64,000 nt of DNA from Cloeon dipterum (lineage: Eukaryota > Arthropoda > Insecta > Ephemeroptera > Baetidae). The position numbers and the translations under genes were made by a program. Positions within the stretch are counted from its first letter, which is position 1; each line of letters begins with the position of its first letter. Of the stretch, positions 47,437 to 58,163 are shown piece by piece. The notes beneath the pieces are model-generated. The model was not told the origin of the DNA, made no database searches, and was given only the letters and a program-made list of their open reading frames with translations. The stretch lies in the NCBI RefSeq assembly GCF_949628265.1, contig NC_088788.1:7378001-7442000 (forward strand), read 5' to 3'.

Positions 47437-48310
47437 ATGCGCGCTACGATCGCCATCCTCCTCCTCATCGGCCTTGCCCAGGTATTAAAAAGATTTCATA
47501 ATTATATTTTGCTTTCGAGCCGATTTAAGACAAAATTTAGCGAAAATCCTAACGTTTTTATCAAGATTTTAAAATATTTGTAATTTCCTTGAGCAGCGAA
47601 TCGTACGAAATAACGGAAACCAATATTTATTTTTAATTAATCTAAAAAATCGTAATAAACAAAAGAGGCCTATTTCTTTGAGCATAGCGGGTTTTATCAA
47701 TAAAAAAAAAATACTTAAAGACTACTAAAAACTTAAAATTCAATAAAATCAATATCAAATTTCGAACCTTCAAATCCACGTGAAAATTGTTTTGACAGTA
47801 AAAGACGACTTTTAGAAGATTTAAAATGGATCTAAACCTTTTTTCACAGAGAAAATTATATATAATTGTCCGCGAAGTCAAGTAAACAACTTTATAAATT
47901 AGCCTTTTTAATTTTCAAAACCTGAAAAACTAATTGTTGATCGTGTTTGATTTCAGTGCATGGCCTATCCTGTCGCTCAGGAGAGTGCGTCAGTAATGTG
48001 GCAAGTCCCCCGCGTCACGGAGAAACCGACCTTCGCTCCTCCTGAGGATTCGCAGACCCTCGATGAATTCCTGCTGACAGTTCTTCATAAATTGGCTCGG
48101 GACGTTACAGTTGAGAAATATAGAGCTTTGATGATTTCGGATCCCCGATTAAACGTCCCTGTTAACGCCTTCCGCTGGACATTCAGGGATTACGAGAACC
48201 TGTCAAATCGGATTCGTCGTTTAATAAATTACCAGAATGAAATGATCGAAGAGGATCAAAAGAAAAAGAAAGAGTTTGACCGCGGCGAACCCATACCGGC
48301 TGATTATTAG
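47437..48310 (+). CDS. Secreted protein of the MRATIAI tandem family, member 2
   Basis: Exon 1 (47437-47481) encodes a signal core identical to member 1, MRATIAILLLIGLAQ. Exon 2 is 47957-48310; total 132 residues. The conserved parts are CMA.PVAQESASVM, PRVTEKPT, DEFLL and VPVNAFRWTFRDYENLSNRI; between and after them the sequence is largely different, with a charged tail (DQKKKKEFDRGEP). Introns and leader align with the sisters over hundreds of bases, so the divergence of exon 2 is selective rather than general. Confidence 0.75.
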
Positions 48311-49297
48311 GAATTATAATCCTCTGCCCGATCTGCCTCAACGTGTGGCCGCTGGCCGCTAACGAAGAACCACTATTTTATGCTTAAATATGGCTTTCCT
48401 TTTTTTCTTTAATCTTCTCAACGTAATTTACGGCCAATTTCGCGACGGAAAGTCTTTTTCTCTGTTAGAGTCACTTCGAGCAAAATAAACCAAACCCAAC
48501 TCAATTTCTAAATACACGTTGTTTCACTATTTTTGTCCTCTTTCGTGATATGTAACTAAATCAAAGATAAAGTAATCTGAATATTAAAGGCTCGCTGAGG
48601 AGTAACAATTTTTGGCACTTTAAACCAATTGAATTATTTAAAGTAACATTGCCGCGGCATAATCCTGATTATTCTCGGCTTGCGGCCTCGCGTGGCTCTC
48701 GACGTTGAATAATTAAGATTGGCTCCGGGATTTATCAACTGGTTGTGGCAAACCTTTGTATAATAGATCTTGTTTGGGCCCTTCTGGCCGCTGAGGGAAT
48801 TTATGAGAAATAGCAATAATTAAATAAAAGAGACGGACGAACGTGAGGAGCAGCCGCTGCGACGCCGCGACGACAAACAAGAGAGAGCGAGCGCGTCAGG
48901 ACGTCAGTGTAGTCATTCCAGGTCGGAAAATGATATCATTATATGAGCTTAACAATAAATTTAGTTTGATCTGTTATTGGAGCAATTAATTAAAACGTCT
49001 TGTGATAGTAAATTATTTTTACTTTAAATGCCTGCATTTCATCATAAAATGTGTTTCAAATGAGCGTGTGAATAAAAATCTAATTTAATAATTTGAATTT
49101 CATGTTTTTTTTTCGATTAGACATTTTGAGCAGAAATCAAATCAGGATTCAGTGAAATTTTTCAAAAATGAAGTGGTTTTGTCAATAATTTTCTCTTGCT
49201 GTGCATTAACATTTTCTCCTGGCAAAACAATTCATGATTTTCATTTTTGTATTTCAGCAGTTGAGATTTTAACCATTGTACATACAATTTATTTCAG

Positions 49298-49341
49298 CTT
49301 CGGCACTCTTCGTTTTCCGCGGCACAGTTTTTCACCTGTAG
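49298..49341 (+). pseudogene. Second orphan last exon of the 91-residue membrane gene
   Basis: Reads ASALFVFRGTVFHL and then TAG where the active copies have Trp (TGG). Same flanks as the orphan at 46731, so both derive from the unit duplication that also multiplied the secreted genes. Confidence 0.7.
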
Positions 49342-50007
49342 AGAAAAGAATCGTCTTTAAAGCAAGATTAATCTGCACTCATCGTATATATCTAGTTTTA
49401 ATTTAGGAAATACAGATGAAAGGGGAATATTGAGTACTGGCTGTTAACTTTATGTTGAATAAAATTATGCTGCGAGATCAGAGAGACTACTTCTAATTCT
49501 AATATTGCTGGGAAATTACTTAGGTGAACAGCAAAGGTCAAGTCAAAAATGTGTTTGCGAGCCCTACAGAGCGGCGTGAGAACGAGGAGGAATCGAGCCA
49601 CATGTGGAGCAAGTCCAGCGCAGCACAACAGGCGAGAGATAAAAGAAATTATGCGCGTGACTTCGAGGGTGGCAGGCGACTTTAAATCTATTGTCGACAG
49701 GACCAAGCGTCTTGGGCGTTCAAATTTATTGTCAACAAATTGTAAAAACCAAGCATCTGGGGAATTCGTTATTTTTACTTCAGCAAAAGACAAAGCGGGA
49801 TGCACACATGTACCCTCTTCAGGGTAAAAACATATTGTCGATTGTGAAAGGAAGCGTTTTTAGCGTGGTGGCGTGGGTAGGAGGAGAAAAAGCATAAATA
49901 AGGGATGAAAATAGGAAAAAGGTTATTGAGCTTTGGAAGCCGAGACGAGTCGGAGGTGAAGTGCAAGTGCAGCTTTATTGCAACTAGTTTCCTGGACACG
50001 AATCAAC

Positions 50008-50845
50008 ATGCGTGCTACGATCGCCATCTTCCTCCTCACCAGCCTTTCCCAGGTATTTAAAATAATTTAATTATATCTTTTTTGGCCAATGGTGTTGTAA
50101 ATGATTTTTAACAAAATGTATTTTAATTCTTCTAAAAAATTATAATAAACAAAACACAAGCCTACTTCTTTGAGCATAACGGGTTTTAACAATGACGAGC
50201 TGCTGACTTTACAAAATGCTCCTAAACTACTAAAAACTGAATAAAATCAATATCAAATTTTGAGCCTTAAAATCCATGCGAAAAACAGTTTTGACAGTAA
50301 AAGACGACTTTTAGAAGAGTTCAAACTTTTTTCACAAAGAAAATTAAATAATTGTCCACGAAGTCAAAAAAATAACTTTTATAAATTAGCCTATTTTTTC
50401 AAAACTTGAAAAAACAAACATTTCAATACAACTAATTATTGATTGTGTTTGATTTCAGTGCATGGCCAAACCTGTCGCTCAGGAAAGTGCGTTAGACATG
50501 ATTCCCGCCATTCCCCGCGTCACGGAGAAGCCGACTGATGGGGCAGTGATGCCGACCGACGCCCCTGCTGAGGATAATATGCAGACCCCCGATGCCTTCC
50601 TGCTGGACGCTCTTCTTCATTGGAATCAGGAAGTTTTCTATCAGGGAGTAACTGGTTGGCTGAAAGCGAATAAAAAAACGGACGTCCCTCTTAACGCCTT
50701 TCGCTGGACGTTTAGGGAATACAATAAGCTCAGCGAACGGATTCTTAGTTTATGTGAGATCCTGAATACACTCATCGCCAAGAATAAAAATGGAAGCACT
50801 GAGTTTATCCCCTACGGGCCTCCGGGTGAAGATGAACCATATTGA
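50008..50845 (+). CDS. Secreted protein of the MRATIAI tandem family, member 3
   Basis: Exon 1 (50008-50052) reads MRATIAIFLLTSLSQ; exon 2 is 50459-50845; total 143 residues. It shares CMA.PVAQESA, PRVTEKPTDGAV, FLLDALL and VPLNAFRWTFREYNKLSERI with its sisters but has an extended acidic C-terminus (PYGPPGEDEPY). Intact. It is the last unit of the array; a fourth, decayed signal exon is at 15073. Confidence 0.75.
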
Positions 50846-51636
50846 CAATTCTCTGCCCGATCTGCCGCGTTTTAACGCGTGACCGCCGGCCGCAACCAAA
50901 GAGCCGCTGTTTTATGTATAAAATTGGCTTTTCTCCTTTATCATCCGGCGAGCACTGTTTAACTGCCTTTGTGTCTTCCACGTCCCAAAATGTATTTTTC
51001 CACCCCCATGAGCATCATCACTCCTGCGCGCCTTCTGCCTGCCAGTCACAGGAAGAATTTTCCTTATAATTTCAAAGTCTCGCCTGCGCTAACTAATTTA
51101 CGGCCAATTTCGCGATCGAATGTGTTTTTCTCTATGTTAGAGTCGCTTCGAGCAAAATAAACCAAAACCAACTCAATTTCTAAAGCTCAACACACGCTGT
51201 TTCACTATTTTGTCCTCCTTATTTATTCTCACCATACAAAAATGTACATGTCAAAAAAATAATAATAAATAAACTTCTTCTTGACCAGCAACATATATAA
51301 TTAAATCAAAGATAAAGTAATCTGAGAGGAATAGCCTTTTTTGGCACTTAAAACAAATTAAATTATGAAAAGGAATATTACCGCGGCGCATATCCTGGTT
51401 ATTGAATAATTAAGATTGGCTCCTGGATTCATCAATAAGTTGTGGCAAACCTTTGTTCATTAGATCTAGTTTGGTCCCTTCTGGCCGCTGAGGGAATTTA
51501 TTACAAATAGCAATAATTAAATAAAAGAGACGGACGGATGTTAGGGGCAGCGGGCAGCCGCCGCGACGACGAACAAGAGAGATGCCGCCGCAGCAGCGAG
51601 CTCTGCTTTTAGCTCGTCAGGTCTGCGAGCAGTAAG

Positions 51637-51640
51637 TTAA
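51637..51640. other. Unoccupied TTAA target (empty site)
   Basis: Counterpart of the insertion site of the 45.25-kb element; left and right flanks match that locus on both sides. Confidence 0.8.
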
Positions 51641-51649
51641 GGGGTCGGA

Positions 51650-53159
51650 ATATTAAGGCACTAAAAATATTTTCTGGTTTCGCTGTGTGGCAGAAATTCA
51701 CAACATGATACCATTAAGTTTAAATATTAGTTTTAATATTATCTCTATTATTGGAGAAATTAATTAAAAATGTATTATTATGGTCGACTTATTTTTCCTT
51801 TTCTCGCATTTTAGAATGTATTTTGACTGACAAAATTAGTGTGAGATTAAAAAATCTAATATAAATTTCAAGTTTATTTTTAGATTAGACATTTTGTGCC
51901 TCCTAATTTATGGTTGCAGAAATCAAATCAGGATACAGTATAACTGTTAAATTCTCAAAAAATAAACGGGTTTGTCAATGATTTTCGCTTGCTTTCGAAA
52001 TATGCATATTCACTTTCTCTCCTGGCAAAAAAAATCCTGATTTTTAAGTCCCGCAAAGTTTCTTTTTTTTATCCGCATTATTTTTTAAAGTGTCTGTTTT
52101 ACTCTCTTTATCAGGTACGAATAGGACTTGGAAAACCATTTTTCACAAACACATCCTACAGATTATCAAGAACAATTTAATTTGAGCTGATTTTTATGTT
52201 GGTTTATAAGCAAGAAACAATATGCAGCTATTCATCAAAGAACCGCTACCGGTACATCAGATTGCGTCATTCATTTTGCATTTCTATTTAATTAGAATTC
52301 GATTAGCCTTTGAGTTGAGTTGCAACATCAAGAACTGGAATATTTAGTTGGTTTTCAATAAAAAGACATATAACAATTAGCAAACGAGCCAAAGTGAAGT
52401 TTACTTTTTTAAATTGTATATGGTACTTTGAGTGGTAAAATTTAAATTATAAACTATTTTAAATGTCTAAAAAGGCTACTTGGATTTCTTGATGCTTAGC
52501 TAGAAATTATTGATCAAGAGCTTATTGGGCTCAATCTTTTCGCCTCCTTGCACCAAGGCATTATTTTAATGAAACATTTGTCCCTAAAGCTGCTGGAAAG
52601 GTGCGAAAACCAGCAAGTGGCGAGTCAACGCCGGTGCGCCTCCCAGCCCGTTTGAGCTTTTTGAGCATTAAATTCAACAAATTAACCAAACTTTTGGCAT
52701 CTCTGACATTTGGCAGCCAGTGTAATAGATCCCCGAAATGATTAAATTAAGGTCGTTGCCTTAACCTTAACACTGATCACAAGGTGTGCGAACGTTTTAC
52801 CACTGTTTTTAATTTAATTGCTTGAAAAATATACCCATTTAAAATCCATCATTTCATTCATGCGTACAAGGAAAATAGTTAAAAAGACATGTAGCCCTAA
52901 TTATTACGGACTAAAATTACTTTTAAATATGAGTTTGACTTCCTATAACAAAAAATGAATAGGAATTGACGAGGGAAAGATGCAATTACGGGATAAAATA
53001 ACATCAGTAATGAACTATATTTAAACTGTCTCTTTAAAACTCTAAGCATTACAAAAACAATTTATTTTCAGTTACGTCAGTGTGAGGGCCACTTGCGCAC
53101 GAAGTAAAAATTTGAAAACGTATATTAGGTGGATGACTCTTGGGGTACCAAAGCATTTA
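51650..53159. other. AT-rich intergenic DNA with one SINE relic
   Basis: The first part (to about 51960) is still homologous to flanks inside the tandem array (GATTAGACATTTTG at 51885). After that only the SINE relic at 52571 was recognised. Confidence 0.4.
52571..52745 (-). repeat. Truncated SINE-like copy
   Basis: Contains GCTGGAAAGGTGC, CCTCCCAGCCCGTT, GGCATCTCTGACATT and GATCCCCGAA in the order and orientation of copies 1 and 2, but lacks the tail half. Confidence 0.65.
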
Positions 53160-53248
53160 ATATTTGAGTGCGAGCCAGGAGAAACCAGTCAAGCTCGGCT
53201 GCTCTCTTCAGATTAGTGTAAAGTGTGTTGCAGCCTTCTGAAACTAAG
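53160..53248 (+). other. Probable untranslated first exon
   Basis: A GC-richer stretch ends CTGAAACTAAG followed by donor GTAGGAATC. It fits with the acceptor CTTTCAG directly before the ATG at 53852. The 5' limit is a guess. Confidence 0.45.
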
Positions 53249-53851
53249 GTAGGAATCAGGTTCTTTTTTATCATTGTTTGAATTTAGGAATAATCAGAAT
53301 GTTTTACGTAGCCCTAATTTTTATAGGGTGTTAGATATTTTAATATATTTTTCCTAAAATCATTTTTGCGAGCAGAGGCATTATTCAGGGTGTTTCTTTA
53401 GCATATTGTTTTACTTTTAGATGGGTTGCAACGTTATTTTGTTTTAAAATGGCATGTACAGCTCAGTCTACATCTATTCTTATTTCCAAGCTAATTGGGT
53501 TTCCCCATAAAGCACTATTGCATTGATCTCTTTACGAGAAGAAATATCGAAATCTGCCAAGAAAATAAATATAGTCAAACACAGAAAGTTCAGGAAATGG
53601 TGAAATTCGAATTTAAACTGGAATAATGAGGCCCCTGTTCTTTTGATTTTTCTATATAGAAGAAAAAAATTATTAAAATAACTAACTATTAGATCAATGT
53701 AGCCAAAAAAACTTATAGTTTTGGATTGTTTTCCTGCAAAGTGATGAAAAACAAAAAATTAATAATATGGCTGTATTTTTACATATTCAATCGTTAATTA
53801 TAGGTGTTTTTAAAAATAATCATTAAAATAACATTATGTTCTTTCAGGAGA

Positions 53852-54547
53852 ATGAATCGCTTTTGGTTCTTCGTTTTGGTTTTGATCGCGCTGAACTACA
53901 AATGTGTCAAAGGCGCGCCAACTGCCGACAAAGACAAAGCCATCGATGAAAAATGTGCAAGTCTTGCGTGGAAAAACAGCTACTGGAGCTACCAAGTACC
54001 GATGAACCTGAGTCTCTTCCCCGGCGTCCAAAATTCATACCAAAATAGCACAGTCGTGGTGTCGATCGAAGAATCAACAACGAAACAATGGTTCCATAAG
54101 AAATGGGAAAAATACACGACGAGAACGCCAAATTGGGGCATTTTGCCATCGGGCGTGAAGCTGATCACGGGATTCGTGCTGCCCGACGAAGACGACAAAG
54201 ACACATCCGTTGTCTACGTGATGCCCGGCGACGGCAATGTTTGGGTCGCGTGGGCCAAAATCCCGCAGAACCAGCTGTGCTCCATTTCCATGGACCTGGC
54301 TGACCAGAGCATCGCCGGACTCGACAAGTTCGACGTCATGTTCCAGTTCCTCGACAGCAAAGACCGTGTCAGGAAAATCCGCATGCACACACCCCCGAAA
54401 CCATCGAAGAATGATGATGAAGATTCTGGTTTAAGTTGGTGGATGTACATCCTCATCGGCTTTCTCTTGGTTGTGTTGATCGTTATAGCCTCCATCTTTT
54501 TGTGCTGCAGCAGCGTATTCGAATGCTGCTCCGGCTTATTCGATTAA
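53852..54547 (+). CDS. Single-pass membrane protein with one coding exon
   Basis: Starts at the Met (MNRFWFFVLVLIALNYKCVKG, a signal peptide) four bases after a splice acceptor; an in-frame upstream Met at about 53804 lies in the intron and is rejected. The 231-residue protein has an ectodomain with N-glycosylation sequons (NLSL, NSTV), Trp-rich segments (WKNSYWSY, VWVAWAKIP), a membrane helix at about 196-218 (WWMYILIGFLLVVLIVIASI) and a Cys-rich cytoplasmic end (CCSSVFECCSGLFD) suited to palmitoylation. GC-rich codon use contrasts with its AT-rich surroundings, as expected of a real gene. The ectodomain is not recognised. AATAAAATA at about 54632 is the likely poly(A) signal. Confidence 0.8.
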   Translation: MNRFWFFVLVLIALNYKCVKGAPTADKDKAIDEKCASLAWKNSYWSYQVPMNLSLFPGVQNSYQNSTVVVSIEESTTKQWFHKKWEKYTTRTPNWGILPSGVKLITGFVLPDEDDKDTSVVYVMPGDGNVWVAWAKIPQNQLCSISMDLADQSIAGLDKFDVMFQFLDSKDRVRKIRMHTPPKPSKNDDEDSGLSWWMYILIGFLLVVLIVIASIFLCCSSVFECCSGLFD

Positions 54548-55181
54548 TATGCAAATCGATATCACTTTTAGAGGCGTGTCTGTCTAATAATTTAGAACTT
54601 GCTTATATTGTAACACGAACCTTTAAAACGCAATAAAATACTTTTGGTAAAATAGGAGAATTTTAATTATTGTTTTTGTCCTGAGCTGAAAAATTTAATA
54701 ACAAATAAATTAGGTCAATTATTAAATTCTAAAATGACGGTCAACCATGCCGCAGAAGTTACTTGTGCATCATCCAAATTCCAGCTGTAACTCCAATGTC
54801 ACATTCTGTTTATTTTTGGTGCTTTGATATAATATAAAATATATTTTTGGCAGTTCAACGATTAATGCCCAAATTTTGAGTAATTTTTTAAATCTTGCTT
54901 GATCTCATATTAATTTTAGTCTCACAAACTCGTGGCATTCCTTCACAGATCAATTTTTTATTATTTATATTTCATTAAGCGTCTAAAAGTAAATTATTAA
55001 AAATATGGTGGATTTGAAATAAAAGATAGTGTCATATAAATTCGTCAGCACCTTATATATACTAGGCTATGGCGATGAGAACGACGAAACTCAAAACACA
55101 CATGCCTGCCTAATCAGATTGCTTAATTAATTATAGTCTCTCTTACAGCTTGAATTTCAGGCATTTAAAATAAAATAGCAA
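54548..55181. other. AT-rich intergenic DNA
   Basis: Convergent gene ends face each other here; no other feature seen. Confidence 0.4.
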
Positions 55182-56064
55182 TCAGGATGAAACTGTATTT
55201 TGCTGAGAAGATTTAGCTCTTAGGAGGCCGCGATAAACAATTCCGATGACCATGGTGCAAATGACTGAAAACAAAATCAGTGAGTTTAAAAAGGCTTTCG
55301 TACATATACGATAAAGAACTGACCATAGTCGATGACCAGAAGCCAAAAAGCGGACAAATCAGAGAATCCAGCCTGGTAGAAGGCTTTTGGTGTGACGACG
55401 GTGGGTCCTCTGATGCCAAGCATGTAGACAACCATCCCGTAGGAGATGAACACGTAAATGCCACCGCAGAAGGCGGGAATGCTGAAGACAAACATCGTCG
55501 ACAGTGTCATTGCATTGAACATCAGGTATTGCAAGAAGCTCCAATTACAATGTTGGGTTACTGTTCGCAGGCAGGAAATGATTACTTTATTATTTTTATA
55601 CATTAAAATCTAATTAAAAAATTACCCACTATGTTGGTCATGAAAGAAAATGAGGAAATGATTGTGCTTACAGAAAATTCCAAGAGGAATTTATATCTTG
55701 AGTTTCTAAAGGATTCGTTGCTCTAAAAGGAAATTGTCTGGATTAATTTAATTGATACGTCTCTCCTAAAAATAATTACCTGCTCTGTCGCATCCAACAA
55801 GGGGGGAACTGATTCGATATTTTCGCTCTCATTCCGGCTGGACTTGGACTTAAATATCTCCAAATTTGGGGATGAAAAGAGAAATTAAAATTTTGTAGCT
55901 ACATAAATTGTTGTTGAAAATGCTAGAAAGAATCTTGCGTTCTGCTGAGAGTATTTTTAATTAATTCTATCCTTGCCTAGAGCACTTACAGAAATGATCA
56001 AATCCTTTATTAACTTCATGGCGGACGATGCGAAGGAGATTAAAAATTCCTTTCCAACTGCCAT
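55182..56064 (-). CDS. Four-pass membrane protein, relative of the 7-kb gene
   Basis: Exons (minus) 56064-55990, 55857-55780, 55722-55626, 55560-55324 and 55264-55182 join in phases 0, 0, 1, 1 into 189 residues. After a short helical N-terminus (MAVGKEFLISFASSAMKLIK) and a polar acidic linker (RNESENIESVPPLLDATEQ), four hydrophobic segments follow: LLEFSVSTIISSFSFM, NAMTLSTMFVFSIPAFCGGI, YVFISYGMVVYMLGI and LLVIDYVICTMVIGIVY. The last three exons correspond in length, phase and position to those of the gene at 6780-7610, including a phase-1 intron within the final helix. No named family is recognised. The exon 2 acceptor (TTGGAG) is the weakest part of the model. Confidence 0.7.
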
Positions 56065-58163
56065 AAAGTTCCAATGGCGATGGCGCGTTGGTAGCTGGAA
56101 TTTAAAAATAAGGGTTAATATAAGACACTCTAATTTATTTTCAAACAAAAATATCCAATTAAATTAAAAAGCGAAACACGGCTTGGGTGAACTTCTCTCA
56201 CAATCAGCCATTAAGCTGGCAAGTAAATTTTGCCAAAATCCAGTAACGAGTGAAAAAATTAATCCTCTATTAGCAAAATATTTCTTAAACAGAATTTGTT
56301 AATGTGATGGAGAAAACAAGATAAGGTTAAGTGAGAGCTGCAATCAGAGCCCCTATTGAAAATTTAATTTCAGGTTATTCAGGGTACTGTTGATACTTGT
56401 GTTCCTGTAACAACGCTTGACAGTGTTTTCAGTGTTGAGAGCAGGATGTGAAAGAGATCTGCCAGATGGTGGGAATAAACAATTAAACCACCAGATCTAT
56501 TTTTTGGCACTGTTAATGACCACGAACCTAATTTAATTTGCCTCGATCTCTTCCTTAAAGTGATTTTTCCTGATTTTCCCCTAATTAATTTCTATTTTTA
56601 AGCGTATGGGGTTTAATTTCCCTCGCGAACATAATTTTTTCTCTAAAATGTTGCGTGTACAAAAATGAGTTAAATTTATTTACTAATATATAGAATTCCG
56701 CGAAACCATCACAAAAAAGTCGTCTCTCTTTGTAGAAAAAAAACTGTCTGAATTTGCCAAACCTCGGGATGACTCCCGCGGTTGTCAAATGAAAAGGCGG
56801 CCTCTCACAGCCCCTTATCTGTCAGTGAATGTGAGAAGTGGTAAATATTTGCGAGTGCCGCTCGTAATTGAATACTGTCTGTCGTCTGTCGGCTTTCTTT
56901 GCTTGATTTCGGCAGCAAGGCGGACAGTAACTACCGTCCTTTCGTTTCTACAAATAATATCACTCGCAAATTTTTATGTTTTTTTAACCTGATTGAAAAT
57001 CACATTACATTCAAATTAAATATTTACATATAATCTGTCTGATCAAAAAGCATTGAGAATTATTATTATTGTTCAATGAGAACGCACAAAGGCTTGTTGT
57101 ATATAAATGAATTGACATCCTTCGTTCTATATTTTTCGAAAGGAAAATGATGTTCAGATTAAATAATACAAGTTCGTATTTATAATTAATATTTCTTAAA
57201 AAAATTGGAAAAAATCAAAATATCTTTTATTAAATTAAAAGTTCACGTGAGTGACGAGCATTGTTAAAATTTAAACAATAAAAATACATTTTTCAAAACC
57301 AAGTTTTGAATTTTTAAATACAAAGAATGAAAATATCTTACCAGAAGAAAAATCCTCTCTTTTATGTCCAGCTTTTCTTAGTTGTAAGAACCAAACTAAG
57401 TATTTTCCTACTAAAAATAAGAAGTGTCAATTTCAAAACTGTGGATCCATCCATACACAGGGTGTAACTGACTCATAAAGTAATTTGCACACACCGCACA
57501 CCAGCAACTAGATAGTATAGTAGAGGGGCAAAGATAAATTTTATGACATTTATTGATCGCAAACATACATCGCTGTTTATTCGGATATGCCATCTGGCAA
57601 ATCCCTTTGACACCCTGTCGACATCAAAAGCACTTGCCCGCGCCGGCTTTACTTCTTTTTTATTACGTCTGGCGTAATTTTCTGGAGAATTCCATCCAGA
57701 TTAATTTTGGTTTTCGTATTTTGATAATTTTAAATTTTATTTTTTCATAAACTGACGATTAATTTTAAAATTTAAAACTGAGAGCATCTTCTCCATGCTA
57801 TTTATTTAATTGTTTATCTGGGATATTTTATTTCTAACCCTTTTCCTTACAATTAGCAATTTATTGAACGGCGTCTTCTAATTTGGTCCAAGTCCTGATT
57901 GTTATAGCAGAAAATAATAATTTGTTGATATGCTATTAAAAGAGTAAGCTTGATTTTAATTGTTTTATGCTACTCCACTGCGTGGCAGGAACCACTACTC
58001 CGGTACAAACAAAAACTTTCATTTGATGTAAAGTGAAAAAAAAACATTTATCTATTTAGGTTTGATAAAATATCACGGTGAAGCGTGCAATACGGCGTGA
58101 TTGGCAGATAAGATATTATTATAACAGATAAATTTCTATTTCTTCGTCAAAGCAGCTCAGAAA
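56065..58163. other. Intergenic region upstream of the chemoreceptors
   Basis: AT-rich with a GC-richer patch at 56760-56940 that has no splice-supported frame. Divergent promoters of the four-pass gene and of the first chemoreceptor should lie here, but no TATA box at a convincing place was seen. Confidence 0.35.

Larger units (their letters stand above)
44985..51650. repeat. Recurrent 3' module of the tandem array
   Basis: About 500-800 bases after each secreted gene a block recurs: 45000-45240, 48640-48900 and 51350-51620. It carries GAATAATTAAGATTGGCTCC, AGTTGTGGCAAACC and a CG-rich end with GACGGACGAACG. The two complete intervals between genes are 3.86 and 2.57 kb, differing mainly because unit 1 holds a 719-base TTAA element and extra sequence. 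Open frames on the minus strand of the block are not conserved between units. Confidence 0.7.

Noticed and set aside
53804-53851. Upstream in-frame Met for the 53.9-kb membrane protein
   Set aside because: It lies before a good splice acceptor (CTTTCAG), and the Met at 53852 begins a proper signal peptide.
54074-54495. Several frames in other registers over the 53.9-kb gene
   Set aside because: Shadows of a GC-rich exon; only the plus frame has signal peptide and membrane helix.
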